Shown one piece after another: positions 45,554 through 58,313 of a DNA stretch of 64,000 nucleotides (within the stretch, counting starts at the first letter, position 1; the number at the start of each line of letters is the position of its first letter). The stretch is from assembly GCA_031763025.1 (NCBI GenBank), contig JASSKH010000010.1:4459901-4523900 (forward strand), in the 5' to 3' direction. The translations under genes were made by a program, and so were the position numbers. The notes below the pieces were generated by a model. It was not told the origin of the DNA, ran no database searches, and worked only from the letters and a program-made list of their open reading frames with translations. The DNA comes from Macrocystis pyrifera. Lineage: Eukaryota; Sar; Phaeophyceae; Laminariales; Laminariaceae.

Positions 45554-48147
45554 TTGACCATGCCACGCTCCGGGGGTCGATCGAAAAATCAACGAACGAA
45601 GACACGTCTAGCGGCTGAAGCAGCGTCCAGCAACAGCCGTGAGTCGAACTTCTTCGAGGCCCTGGCGCGCCGAGACCCCGACGGACCCGAAACGAGCGAG
45701 CAGCCTGGAGTGGAGGAGACTAAGGTGGCGGACGACGACATCGAGCCCAGCCCCGCGGACGACGACATGGAGCTCAGCCCCGCCGACGAGGAGGAACTCG
45801 AGGAAATTACAGCTCAGGCCTCCAGTCTGGCGGAGGACGTCATGGCGGGACCGAGCCCCTTCCCCCCCGGAGACCCTGTCCGCCTCGAGACAGCAGCGTG
45901 CCTCCGACGGTGTATGCTCGACGGCACGACTCCGCCGACCTGGGTGCTCCAGATGGTCATGCCAGCGAATGCGAACCCGGTGAATGGGCCCACAGCTGCC
46001 CAGATGGGAGAGGTGAGAGGAGTCTCAAAGTTGCCAACACAAAATCTCGACTTAGCTTTTGAGGGGGCCGCAAACTCACAGACTAACGCAGCCACCCCAG
46101 TCCAGCAGTCGAGCAGTTCGGACAGCAGCAGCCACTCCCCCCTCGACCTATCTGGCCAACCTGTGCACGCAGCACGCACATCCTCTGCTGTGTCCACACC
46201 CGCTAACGCTCGCTCACAGCTGCCAGTACGTACATCCTCTGCTGTAGCCCCACCCACCAACGCTTTCGTGATGCAGTCAGCACGCGTACATCCTCTGCTG
46301 TAAGTGAAGAAACTAACCAGTCAACCCCAATCTCGACTCAGCCGACTGATCACGGAAAGTTTTCAATAAAAAAGACAGACCTTCCGCCTTCACTGAAACT
46401 GATCGGGTCACTCTCGGAAGACATGCCCGAGATCATGGCACTCTTCCACTCTCGCATCCGCTTACACTCCCCTGACAATACACCGGAAGCAACTATCGAC
46501 CACCATGCAGTCAAGTACCTCCCCCTCCTAGTCAGCGGTGAAGCAGCTACAACTATGCAACAACTACAGTGCGAGACTTTAGAGTGGCGAACCGACAAAG
46601 AACTGGCAGAACTGAATGATGATGAGGAGGCGCGCGAACTCCGAGCCCCCCGCTCATACCGTGACTGGACCAACGCCTTCACAAATCTGTTCAGGCCAGT
46701 TAATCGCATCGTCTTGCTCGCTCGCACCATCGCCAACCTCAAGCAAGGGAGTAGTGAATCTGTCGACTCTTACGGATTGAGAGTAACCCAAGCTTATGCA
46801 CGACTCCTGGCGGAAGCCAAACGCACCGCTCCCCCGAACGTCTCGCCGTACAAACACGCGTGGCAAACCTCTCTGATGGCCACTTTCGAAAACGGCTTGA
46901 TTCCCCCAATACGAGTAGAGCTCATTCGCGAAGACCCCTCCCTCACATACAAAGCATCTCGTACGCGTGCCAAAAAGCACGAGACGAAAGCCTCACGCGG
47001 ACCCCCCCCACCACCCCCGACCACGTACGCATCTGCCCTCACTGGCGCCTCCCCTCGCCCTGACCGACAGCTGATTATGTCAATGGCAAATATCGAACAA
47101 TCCATTGTTTCCAACTCCACAGCAGGGCGGGGGCGAGACAACAGGGTCACCTTCGCCAAGGACTCGCAAGGCCCGGCCGAAAAACGTGGCAGGTCGGCGA
47201 GCACGGACCGCTCGCAATCCCGCAAGACGAAGGTTGCAGCGGGGGCCGAGTGCGACTACCCTATGTGCCGGCATCGAACCTCCCACTCGCGCCCCGAGTG
47301 CCGTTTGGCCAGGGCGCATGAGGAGAAGGGGTGGATAGTGAGTAAGAAGGATAAAGGAGGGGACCCGCGCCGGTTTCCTCAAACCGGTTCGGCGAGTAGG
47401 TTAGCTAGGACCACCGAGCTTGCGGTGCAAACGATAGCGCAAGCAGCTAGCGCCACCGTAGCCAGCGTCGGTAGACCTAGTGTTAAGAGGAGGGATAAAA
47501 GTGGCCGAGAAACGTTCGACACCCCTCTGGCGAACACCTGCGCAAAACACGTACATGCAGGCGACCAGTCGAATACTGTAACAGACTTATTGAAAAAGCA
47601 GCAGGTTCCGAGTGTCTTAGCAGTACAGCATGGAGTGGGACACACCGTAGAAACAACAAGCAGAGTCGAGATGCGTAGTCAGCGTCAAAGTGGTACGTTT
47701 TCACGTTCCATGGTACCGCAAGCCTTGTATGTTTCTGCTGTCAACCGCAATTTTAATGAGAAGAAGAATCATCATCAGGTTTTTTCATCATGCGACGCTA
47801 ACGAAAGGCGCTTTGATGCTTTCCACGCGTCAGCAATGAGTGGGTACCCAAAGTATCCCACCGCTTTAAACTCGTCGTCGAAACGCGTACGAGTAAACGC
47901 CAGAGTCAATAATCATCCTGCGCGCAATGTCCCCATTGACACAGCAACCGATGTACCGTGCATTTCTGTTAACTTCGTCCAGACACACCCCACAATGAAA
48001 AACACTGATAATTTTGCAGTACCCACGGAAGCGATCAACCTCAGCAGTGCTGATGGTTCACCTCTCAAAATTTTAGGATACGTTCGCTTTGAACTGACAC
48101 TAGGAGATATTACCCAGCCAGTCGAGGCGTTTGTATGCCCTCTCTAG
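45554..48147 (+). pseudogene. Gypsy Gag and protease region (fossil)
   Basis: The first part is acidic and Ser/Pro-rich. A Gag-type helical domain follows (about 46420-46980). A Cys/His cluster, CDYPMCRHRTSHSRPEC near 47255, sits where the nucleic-acid-binding knuckle is expected but does not have the usual CCHC spacing. An aspartic-protease-like segment near 47935 (VPIDTATDVPCIS) closes the region. It is part of the broken Gypsy element. Confidence 0.75.
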
Positions 48148-51100
48148 GGCCAGACATTGTGCTCCTCGATAACTCTATCATGAACGCCTTCGGCGGTGTC
48201 CTCGATTGGAGTACAGAGCAATTGTCATTCAAAACACCTCAAGTCAAAATAAAAGCATCTCACCGTAGAGTGAATGTTACGACACACCTCGAAAACACTG
48301 CGACAGCTCAGTGCTCCGTGGTCTCAGTTAATACTAGTGTCGAACCCGTACCGGTGTTTTTGAAAAACAAATGCTGCATCCCCCCTCAGAGTGAGATCGC
48401 AGTTCAAGTAGAGTCCGTGAAAGCACCGACCGAAACCACTGCTGCACTAATTGAACCACTGATCGTCACGGTCGAGGACATTGAATCTTCTGCTGTACCC
48501 AAAGCCTTTCAATTTATGATAGTTGCTCGTACAGTGTGCCACTGGTCGACCACTGATAAAACAGCAGTCGTCCAAATCGCGAACCCGTCCCATCAATACG
48601 TATACTTGAAACGGAAGACATTGCTCGGACATATTGCACCCGTATCAGTAGCCTTGAACAACACGACCAGTGCAATTCAGACCAACAGCAGGACAACAGA
48701 ATCTACTAGCAACGACCTCCGTGCAGCACATACTACAGCGTTTGATAAGACCACGTTCACACCTGGCGAATGCGCACAAGTACTGGAGCTATGCACCAAA
48801 TACCGAAGCGGTTTTTCTCTGTCACCACAAGAGCTAGGTAAATGCACCCTAGCCGAGGCAACGTTTCCCCTTGAACCTGGAACACGTCCTGTAGATAGAA
48901 CTCCGTACCGGGCAAACCCACGCGTACAGGAGACTATCGACAAATGCGCGAAACAAATGGAAAAATATGGAATCATCGAACAGCGCCCTAGTCCCTGGGG
49001 TTCCGCAGTAACTATTGCCGCCAAATCAGACGGCACTCCTCGGTTCTGCGTAGATTACAGGTCGACAATAAATAAAAGTCTGATCAAAAAGTCATGGACT
49101 ATGCCCAACTTAGAAAGCCATCTTGACACGGTTGGAGGAGCACGCTATATAACCGTGTGCGACGTATAAAATACGTATCATCAAATACCAGTAGCAGTCA
49201 GCGAACAAGATAAAACTGCTTTTGTCATGCAGAATGGAAAGTGGGTCTTCAAACGCCTACCCTTTGATATAGCTAACGCACCGTTTCTGTTCTCGCGAGT
49301 AATGTCATTAGCTTTTGCACACTTTGGTCTGAAAAGTGGTCTCTTAGTATATATGGATCACTGTATATGTTGTTCATCAACCTGGGAAGGCCACCTACAA
49401 CTGCTGGAAAGCATGTTCAAAGCATTGCAAGCAGCCGGCTTCACGCTGAAACCGTCGAAAGTACAGTTTGGACCCCGAGAGGTTAATACTCGGGACACAT
49501 TCTGACCGCCGACGGAGTTCGGATTGGTGAGGATCGCGAAAAGCTATAGTTGACCTACCGACACCTAAAACCATTAACGAGTTGTGGTCAGTACTTGGAA
49601 TGGTCAACTTTGTCCGCAAGTTCATACCAAACTTGGCTAGCGTCATCGCACCCTTGGTAGCCCTCACAAAGAAAGAGGCCGTCAAGGAGGTATCTAAACG
49701 TTGGAACTCAGAACGCGACCAGGCGTACGCAACAGTGAAACAATTGTTCACCCAGGGGCCCGTGCTACAGTTCCCCGATTTTTCTAAAGACTTTGCGATA
49801 CACGTCGACGCTTCAGAGGCGGGCGCGGGAGCATTCCTCGCCCAGCAGAAAGGCGACGACCTCGTAATAATCGCATACTTTAGTCAACGCTTCAATGACA
49901 GCCAACGCCACTACTCCGCTACACTCAAAGAATGTTACGCTGTTTTGTTGGCAATACAGCATTGGCGGCCCTATTTATGGGGACGACACTTTGTATGTGT
50001 GACGGATCATGCGGCACTACGGTACCTGTACTCAATGCAAGACACATCGAACATGTTAACACGCTGGGCGATCGCATTACAATCGTATGATTTCACCGTC
50101 CAACACAAACCCGGTAGCTACATGTCGTGCCGGACACGCTTTCACGAATGTTCGCGTTTGAGCATCAGCAAGAAATCGCTGAGCCGTCCCTTGCACCCAT
50201 TTGCCGGAATGTACCAGATGGCCCTGAACTACAAACAGCGCGAACTCCCCGTCCTTATCAGGTTTCCGTCGAAAAAACTGACTAATCTCGAGCCAGTACG
50301 CAGCGATAGAGAGCTTTTTAGTGTGAAGTCAGTATTCGCGAGCGCGACCAATGTTTTCATGTCCGTCGATCAAGAAAACCTCCGCTTGGCTCAAGCAGCA
50401 GAGCACGGTCCGTATATTGACTACATTCAGCACGCAGACGTGCCCTTACCGGAGAAAGAAACGAAAACAACCATGTCATACTATTCAGTACAAGACGGAA
50501 TGTTATTCAAATCGTACCTTCCGGGACACCTTCGAAAAAGAAGCACATTTCGCGATCAGTTGGTAGTACCAGAAGCCCTTGTCGGTCTAATTCCGTACGC
50601 TTATCACGACCACGTCATGTCAGGAGTACACCTCGCATCCAGACCAGCTTACGATAAAATCCGCCAGAAATATTGGTGGCCTACTATAAGCCGCGACGTG
50701 CGAGATTGGTGCGAAAAATGCCAAGCTTGCCAACGACGAAAAACATCACACGTCAGACCCAAACTCCCAACAGGCCATTTACCTGTCGAACGACCGTTCC
50801 AAAGAATATCGGTTGACTTGGTAGAGTACAAATCGGTATCAACTTCAGCCGCAGGCATCGAATGTAAATATGTTCTCTCGATGATGGACCGTCTGACACG
50901 TTTTGCAGTGTTGTTGCCGGTACGTGATAAGGCGGCCGACACAGTAGCCCGGGCCATCATCGAACGAATAATTAGTATTTTCGGCCCACCAGAGACCTTG
51001 CACTCAGATCAAGGCCCCGAATTTGAAAACAAGGTAATATACCAGCTGCAACAGATCCTCGGATGGTAAAAGACCCGAACGACTCCGTATCGACCTCAGG

Positions 51101-51492
51101 GCAATTCAGCATCAGAACGCGTACACTCCACCATGCACAACATGCTGGCCATGCATAGCGCGATAGATTAAAGCAACTGGGTACCACTATTACCGTTCGC
51201 CCAATTAGCTCACAACACTAGTTTTAGTGCTATGATGCATGAGACGCCATTTTTCTTGATGTTCGGGCGACAACCTCGACTTCTAGTCGATATAATTCTC
51301 GGAATTCCTCATGTAGGAACAACGGCAGATATCGAAGAATTCGCACTAAACACGCGGGACAATTTGCAGATCGCTTTCGAACTCGTAAGCCGAAATCTTA
51401 CCGAGCTTGCAGACAAACAAGCAGAAAATAACAGCAAACTCAAACCGTACCCCGTGTTCAAGTCCGGCTCAAACTTGACCCTCCTGAGATAG
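48135..51492 (+). pseudogene. Gypsy Pol region: RT, RNase H, integrase (fossil)
   Basis: Recognisable pieces are reverse transcriptase near 48880-49500 (GIIEQRPSPWGSAV, RFCVDYRSTINKS), the RT-RNase H connection near 49590 (GMVNFVRKFIPNLA), RNase H (FAIHVDASEAGAGAFLAQ, VTDHAALRYL), the integrase zinc-binding part (CEKCQACQRR near 50720) and core (ISVDLVEYK near 50810, LHSDQGPEFEN near 51000). The domain order is diagnostic of Ty3/Gypsy. The region is broken and belongs to the fossil element. Confidence 0.85.
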
Positions 51493-53250
51493 CTGCTGCT
51501 TCTGGTGCGGCATCTCCTGCCTCTCCTCTCACGTCCTTTCCTCCAGGACCTCGATCTCTTCTTCATAATTCACACGCTGACTCTCTGACTATCAATAAAC
51601 ACATCATCTAACAATAGACATGCTGGAAGCACTCTAGGTTGGCCTGGGCTACGCTTGCCAATAGAAGATCACCGGCGTTCACTAGTGTGCTGATTGATCT
51701 CTAAAGTTATAGACGCAGCTGGCACGGGAACGCGTGGCTGACCCCAGACAAAACACGGAACTCCTCTTATCTTACATCCTCGCTGTCGAGTTGACTCGCC
51801 TCATATGGAGCTACACCTAACGAGTGGCAATGGTGGGCACACTCTACCCCGATATCGCAATACCCTACTACCTGAATCCCTTTCCAGCATGGAACATCTC
51901 CGTCGTGTTTCTGAGCACAATCAATGGTATCACACCTTGGACCAGTAGCGCTGACTCTGCCGCGCTACGTGCTACACCCACCGATCAGCTACTACAAACT
52001 GACCCGAGCTGCTCAAGGCTATCCCGGTATCATTATACCCTGTGTTGATCTGATTGACTTCCGTGCGTACACCACGCAAATTCGCTAGTTGCTCGACACT
52101 TTTCGGCTTCATCCTTGCGCGGCATGGAGGGTGATTTCGGTCTTGCAGCTGCCAGACAAGGACATTGCTAAACGTCGTCGAGAAACGGGCAGTACTCGTG
52201 TAGACTTTGATTTTGGTAAACAATACCCAGCCGTCGATATGGTTCTGCTACTGTGCGATGAGTGTTGTTGCTGAGAGCTATGTATCTCCTCGATGCATTA
52301 AACATACAACCTCACCTTACACCTGTTGCGAAACGCAGAACGCAAGGAGAGCGGCACCACGACTACGGCCGCGAGTAGGCGTTTGCCAAATAACTCCCCT
52401 GCGCAGGCGAGCGGCGATGGCGGAAACGACAGACAGACGTGAATGGCGTCCAACATCTGCTCCAGGCCAACTGTTGGGCTTGGTGGTGACAGGAGGTTCG
52501 GAGGAGACAAGGAAAGTAAGAGAGCCTGCTGGACGTTGACTGTCGCAGTACCGTTAAACACCCATATAGAGGCAACCAAAGCGTCGGTGATACGCAGAAT
52601 ATTTGCGACGGAATAGACATCAGTGCGCCCAATTTGGACGCGAACGTACGCCAGTGTGGATACGAATGTCAAACCCGACTACAATGCAATGCACCTAAAG
52701 GTTCCTGGACTTTGTGTTACCCCATGTTCGTGGCGTATGCCCAATTCCAACTGCCTCTGCCATAACCGCTGCTGCAGTTTATATCAGAGTGTAGGTGCCG
52801 TAAATTGTACGTGATTCCGGTATAGCGCTCGCGGCGTTTCTGTAGTATCGATGTTTTTGTATTCTTGGGATTTGATTTCATCTATCCCCACTGCGTTTCT
52901 GTGTGTGGCTGAACGCATAGGATATCATGGCAAGAAACGAGAAGCTCAACGTCCCCAACAGCGACCGGTGACAGGGTGATATGTTCCCCGTCTTAAACGA
53001 ACTAACGATTCCATGCGGCCTATTATCGCAAGGCACCGAACCTAAACGTTTTCGGGGGGTGGCGCATATCAAATGGCTGAATCGTGGACAACGGTGATGG
53101 GTTTCGATACGTGCTGTACGCCAACAAACGTCAGAGTTGTCACCCTTGGTCCAGCCGACAGCACCACAATGCTGAGCGTATTCCATCGTCACAATATCAG
53201 GACTGAGGACACGCCCGCACGCTTTCCGCCCTCCGGCCCTATTCCGCAAA
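51493..53250. other. Stretch without a confirmed gene
   Basis: It includes the unseen right end of the Gypsy element. An AATAAA signal lies at about 51593. A minus-strand ORF at 52298-52672 (start MTFVSTLAYVRVQIGRTD) has exon-like composition but no recognised domain or clear splice sites. Confidence 0.3.
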
Positions 53251-53539
53251 TGTGTCACACGATCGATACGTTGCTTTGTCGGCCAGGACTTTATCCAGGG
53301 GGCTTAGGCGTGGATGCCCTTGTAATAGCACTCAGCCATGCCTTCGACGAAGTGCAATGGTACGTGTCAACAAGAAACTTGGAATTGGTGTGCTTGGACC
53401 TGTGCGTGGCCTGCCGGAACCTCGCGATGTCCACCAGCGTGGTCAACCATTATACCAAAAAACATTTGTACCTTCGTCCCTTGGAAGTGGCGTTCAGGAA
53501 GAATCGCGGTTATTCTTGCATTCCACCCTTGAAGGTGCG

Positions 53540-54577
53540 CTCGAAAAAATGAGAGTTTCGGAGGGGAGCAAATTGGTTCACGACGCATCTTCGTGGTTTC
53601 GAGGTTGAGTCTACGTCGTTCGCGCAAATGTGCTGCTGAAGAATGGTGGTCAGAATCGTTCGTGGGATTTGAGACTTGGACCTGCTATAAGCGAATCAAA
53701 CGACACGCCCGCGTGGTCTTCATCGCTTCGCAGCTTGGTGGTAGGGGCTGGCGTCGGCGAGCCCACTCGAGGAATCGTTTGGCCTTCTCGGCGGCGTGAA
53801 ATGTTTCAGTCGACTCTGAAGCAACTTATTCAGGTGACCGTGTGGCCGGACTCTCCCCAGCATTTGGTATTCTGGGTCAACTGGAAGCATCCGGTCAACT
53901 CTCCGGTGTGGCCGCCCTCTCTGCTGGATGTGACGTTCGGGCCCGCCTTCGACGAGCCAATCTGCAACGTGGTGTCGCCGGCCTAGCTGCGCATTATGTC
54001 ATTTGGCTGCTGCTTCACCCAACCCGTAGACGAGGTCGTGTGGCCTTCCTCGCTCAAGTGCCTGACGTTTGGGTATGGCTTCAACCATCCGGTCTACCAA
54101 TCCGAGTGGCCTACGTCACTGGAGCAGTTGAAGTTCGGTTTTTCATTCAACCAGCCAATCAAAGACGTTGTTTGGCCCCACGCGCTGAAGCACCTGGTGG
54201 TGGGGGTTTCCTTCAACCAATCCATCGAATACGTTCATTGCCCAGACTCGCTTGAACGTCTCACACTGGGGACTGTCTTCAATCAACCGATCCTTCAGGT
54301 TGAATGACCGAATTCCCTGCAGCGTTTGAGGCTGGGAGCTATATTCAACCAACCGATCCATCAAGTTGTATGGTCAACTTCCTTTCAACAGTTAGATATC
54401 GGTATTGTCTACAATCAACCCATACGTCAGGTTGTTTGGCCTTCTTCCCTGCAAAGTTTGACCTCTGGCTCTATGTTCGACCAGCCATTGGGGGATGGCA
54501 AGTGGCCAGCTTCGTTGCTGCGGCTGACGGTTGGTGGAATCGACCAACGTATCCATGACATCACCTGGCCGGTCTAG
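53540..54577 (+). pseudogene. FNIP-repeat protein, interrupted by two stops
   Basis: About eleven 22-23-residue repeats follow each other in one frame. A typical unit is FNQPIKDVVWPHALKHLVVG. The pattern FNxPI-x-x-VVWPxSLxxLxxG is that of FNIP repeats, LRR-like modules known from Dictyostelium, algae and some giant viruses. The frame contains TAG at 53984-53986 and TGA at 54305-54307, and ends at TAG 54575-54577. Everything between is otherwise in frame, so it is a recently inactivated copy, or two stops are sequencing errors. Upstream, 53540-53630 also resembles FNIP units, in more than one frame, so the array was longer. Protein-protein binding is the usual role of the repeats; no partner domain (F-box, kinase) is visible. 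Confidence 0.8.
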
Positions 54578-54779
54578 GCACAGAAGATGTCGAATGAAGG
54601 TACACCCAAGTTCCCAAACCATGACGCATGCCGGTACTGGGTAAGGTAGAAGACTTCGAAGTGTTTCGTGTCTCTGCTATAACGAATACACAGCCAAACA
54701 GCTTCAGGTCACGCGTTGCGTTTGTGTAGGTTAGGTTTTGGCGGAATAGCTTGGGTTTTGTACATATGCAAAGCACATG

Positions 54780-55225
54780 GTGCGTGGATTGGTGGGTGCG
54801 TGTGTAGATGGGTCTCAGAGTAACCCCATGTCATTTCATTGGGGTTCGGTCGTGTGGGGGTGCCCGTTGTGATGGGGCGCTCTGTGTAGGGTCGGGCTAA
54901 GTTATATTTGTATTGGGTAGGGATCTGAAATCAAAGAGTGCGTGGATGAGGGGGGGAGAGAGTGGACAGGTGAGCGAGTGGGTGGGTTATTAATGGTGAG
55001 AGTGTGGATATACCGCACGTGATTCGCGGGGGTCGGCTTGGGGTGAGGGATTTGTACTGGATGTGTTGTGTTGGGCTGGGTTAAGGTGGGTTGAGTTCCT
55101 GTCGAATGGGGATGCGGAGCATTAGCGTAAGTATTTGGTGGGTAGACCAAACGCGACTACCTCATGTTGAGTATGAGTGGGATTGGGTTCCGTTGGGCTA
55201 CGGTAGGTTGGGTTGGGTTGGGAGC
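54780..55225 (+). repeat. G/T-rich tract with quadruplex-like run
   Basis: GGGTTG- and GTGTGGGTG-type motifs dominate one strand. At about 55204-55222, GGTTGGGTTGGGTTGGG gives four G-runs that could form a quadruplex. Pro/Thr/His-rich ORFs on the minus strand are by-products. Confidence 0.55.
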
Positions 55226-55929
55226 AATGCCGAGATAGGGATCGTGCTTCGTTGTATGCGTTCTTTACACGAAGAGCTCCTTACTTCATCTCACGCGAAG
55301 CATGACTTCGACGACGTTTGTTCACGCAACTCAGCCAGGGTTTGTGTTAGATGTTTTTACTCTAAATCCAACACATGAGTAAACGTATCATACTAGTCAG
55401 AAGTTATTCACTTGAGAAGCTGAACCGTCCATACAAGATTGAGCCAAACGTTACCGAATAATGCATATATCAAGGCTTTGTCTCAATGAAGAGGGATGGC
55501 AGAGGTGGCATCGAAGTATCTGTGAAAATCACTTGTGATGAAGAATATTCGTTGGAAAAAACGCTTAGATACGTGGCATAACGATGAAAGGAGGAAGATG
55601 CGAGAAGGAGAGGAAACAAGAAAAGAGGTGTGATCGAAGTGGGTGTGACCATCACTTGATAATTTTTAGGGAAAGCGCACACACTGTACATGTTCTCGAC
55701 GTGTTACTGGCCGACAGCCGGTCTTATCGCAACCCTCCCTGAAGCTTGTCGTAGCAAGCTAGTGCAATCTAGTAAACGTTCCTATCAAGGCAAGTTGAGG
55801 TGATAGTACGCCAAAACAACGGGGAAGAACTACGTAACAGGTATAGTCTCGTCGGATGGATAATCGGAATATCCAAACCCATGCGTAGTGACTGCACCTC
55901 AAACATCTACATATAGATGTAAACGTCCC

Positions 55930-56080
55930 TACGCTAACCCTTGCCGTGGGACGAGACTAGGGTCGGCTTGGGTTGGCTTGGGCTGGGCTTGGTTGGAGTT
56001 AGGTGTGTGTATTTTGACGTGGGTGGGTGGATGGAGGGGATGGGTGTTGGATAGTGAAAGGGTGGGGAAGACACAAGCAA
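55930..56080 (+). repeat. Second G/T-rich tract
   Basis: GGTCGGCTTGGGTTGGCTTG and GGGTGGGTGGATGGAGGGGA resemble the tract at 55027-55100, pointing to a duplicated low-complexity module. Confidence 0.5.
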
Positions 56081-56329
56081 CGTCGACGGCGCTGGGGTGT
56101 GGGCTATTGTCTGTCCTTGTTCTGAGCACGAGTACGTTTGTTGTTGCTGCTTGTTGTATATATTTCGTTCCTGGTGCCGCGGTTTTTCTTGTGTTCTTTT
56201 TTTGGTGTGCTGCTGTTGTTTACCCTGAGCGGGAAGACCATACCGGACGAAACTATGGCTGCTGCTGATGAACGTAGGGGTTGATGAGACGTATGCTCTG
56301 AACGGGCCAGTGATTGGCATTGTAGTGCT

Positions 56330-56990
56330 TCTTCTGAGGTTCCCACAGAAAAGCCAATGGAGACCTGTGAGAACCCGCTGTAACCCGCGGTAAACCTTCG
56401 GTTCAACTTGGGATCGCACAAGATCCCGCAGTTATATAACGCACACCCCTCGGGTACCCGTGAGGACCCACAGAAACCCATCAACTAGATTCCGGAATTC
56501 CCACTGCGTTTCATCCCGCATGGCAAGCTGCGGCCACGACAAAGCGGCATAACTAACAAGGTGAAAATGCTTGGAGATTGTTCAAGGACCATTATGGTGT
56601 ACCCAGGTCGCTGAGTCCCTTGGGTTGCTGCGGGCAGCTAAACGAGATTTCTCGTGGAGTCCCATGGAAAATATACTGGGAACTCCGGCGGGACCCCACG
56701 GGACGATTGATAGAAATACCGTAACCGCAAACGACCCGCGGCGTGTACGGGCTGGTCCGGAGCATACTGTGGTATCCCTCGAAATGCCAAAGAATCCCGT
56801 AAATACTTGCGTAAAGCTGAGGAATCCCACTGGTCGATACTGTAAGTGCAAGGGGCACTCTGGGTTGTCGTGGGACGTCCATCGGGTTTCCGTGGATGCA
56901 TTGCGGGCAGTCATGGGATACCATGGTATTCCGTGGGTTTCCGTGAGGCTTTCCGGCAGGAACCCGTGAAAGAACACGAGAGGTACATAA
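56330..56990. repeat. CCCGYGGG-type repeat cluster
   Basis: Short variants such as AACCCGCGGTAA, GGGTACCCGTGAGGACCC, CCCACGGGACG, CCATGGTATTCCGTGGGTTT recur. The style matches the CCRTGG cluster at 26230-26640. ORFs across it on both strands are by-products. Confidence 0.55.
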
Positions 56991-58313
56991 CGGAGTGATA
57001 CGGGGTGCATTGGTTTCCTTTTTGTTTGGTTTTTCCCTTGGTTTGCTTCTTTCGGGGAAGGTTCGTTTCAATGATGACCAACATTGAAGCTCATACTGCA
57101 CATTGTTGGACGACGAGCCCGGTATTAACATACAGGATGTATGTGTGGACAAAAGTAGCGCAGGAGTAGTTTCGGACTGCACTATTGAACTAAGAGCATC
57201 ACGAACGCCGTTGACCATAACGATATATCGCACATCGACAGACGACTGTTCGTCGCGGTATAACATACCCATAACGTAGACTAGACGCGTGCGCGACGAA
57301 GCCTTGATATCATGGTGGTGTGCTCGAAATACGAAGTCGAGGCCTTGCCCGCGATTGGAAAAAGCAAACGGAAAAATGTAGCACTCTTCGTATCGCCTCA
57401 CAAACAATGTGTTGGGTCAGATCCAAGGGGCAGGCGTACTGCACCAAAGCACTTGAGAGGGAAAATGAAAGGGTCTTCACCATTCAACGTGACAGGGGAA
57501 ATCCGTCACCAGAATACCTTATATGGGCTGGTGTTTGTGGCCATGATCCGGATAGTGGTGAATTGGCCATCTAGCGCTGCTGATGGGAGGCGATTCTTGT
57601 TAAAAACCTTCCTTCTACGGGGAAATGGCGTCAACCACGACCAGTTTACCACTATATAGCTAACTAACACCCACCAAACAAGGTATTTGGTAAACCACGT
57701 AGTAATACGTTTTCGCCACCAGGGAGTACGGGCTGCGTACCGGTCTGCCGATTGAGCTGATGCATCAGCGTGCGAACGCGCTTAGCATGGACTGGTGTGG
57801 GTGGACGCAAGCCATCATCACCAACCTCTTTGAGCAACGGAACAGCGCACACTTCTTCTAGCACAATACTAAATTTAGGCGTCAATCGTTGATAAATCAT
57901 ACCATTCACCAGTTGCTACTACTACAGTAGAAGGCTTAGACCATTACTGTTACGGACCGTAGTCATCTAATCAACGCTAAGAAGTACCAGGAATCTGCTA
58001 TCGCACATAACACTATGCATATACACAGCAGCGAACGAGGCCCAGTGCAAACCAACGAGTCGCCAAGCAGCATGAAAGTGTCACTCTCTCCGAAATATTT
58101 GAAAGAAGCTAAATTACCGAGGAGCGGGGGGGGTCAGGCACGGGAGGGTCAGGCACGATACCTGGGGGCCACGGTTAGCTCAGAACGTCGCTGAGGGTGA
58201 AACCCCCCACGAATTAACCTGGAAACTGAAAGGTGAAGAAACCCTTAAACGAAAGCCTCCTTTGTGGAGACCTCAGCTTCGCGCATGGAAGGTACCCAAA
58301 AATTGATTGCCCA
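56990..58313. other. Stretch with two exon-like ORFs of unknown nature
   Basis: On the plus strand 57320-57574 ends in ERENERVFTIQRDRG and an IWAGVCGHDPDSGELAI tail. On the minus strand 57664-57909 reads MIYQRLTPKFSIVLEEVCAV and then KEVGDDGLRPPTP. Both look more protein-like than background but carry no domain I recognise, and splice sites are unclear. A 15-bp direct repeat around GGTCAGGCACG lies at 58131-58160. Confidence 0.25.

Larger units (their letters stand above)
45153..51492 (+). mobile_element. Ty3/Gypsy LTR retrotransposon, decayed
   Basis: Order along the plus strand: probable 5' LTR (45153-45534), primer site just after it, gag region (45554 to about 47340), protease (about 47900-48230), reverse transcriptase (about 48700-49500), RNase H (about 49780-50150) and integrase (about 50580-51490). 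Integrase downstream of RNase H marks Ty3/Gypsy as opposed to Copia. I see no chromodomain. I could not find a matching 3' LTR, so the right end is uncertain and LTR age cannot be read. It is broken, with roughly four or five interruptions across gag-pol; moderately old. Confidence 0.88.

Noticed and set aside
56592-57407. 271-codon minus-strand ORF
   Set aside because: Much of it runs through the CCCGYGGG repeat cluster, which yields open frames on both strands; no domain seen.
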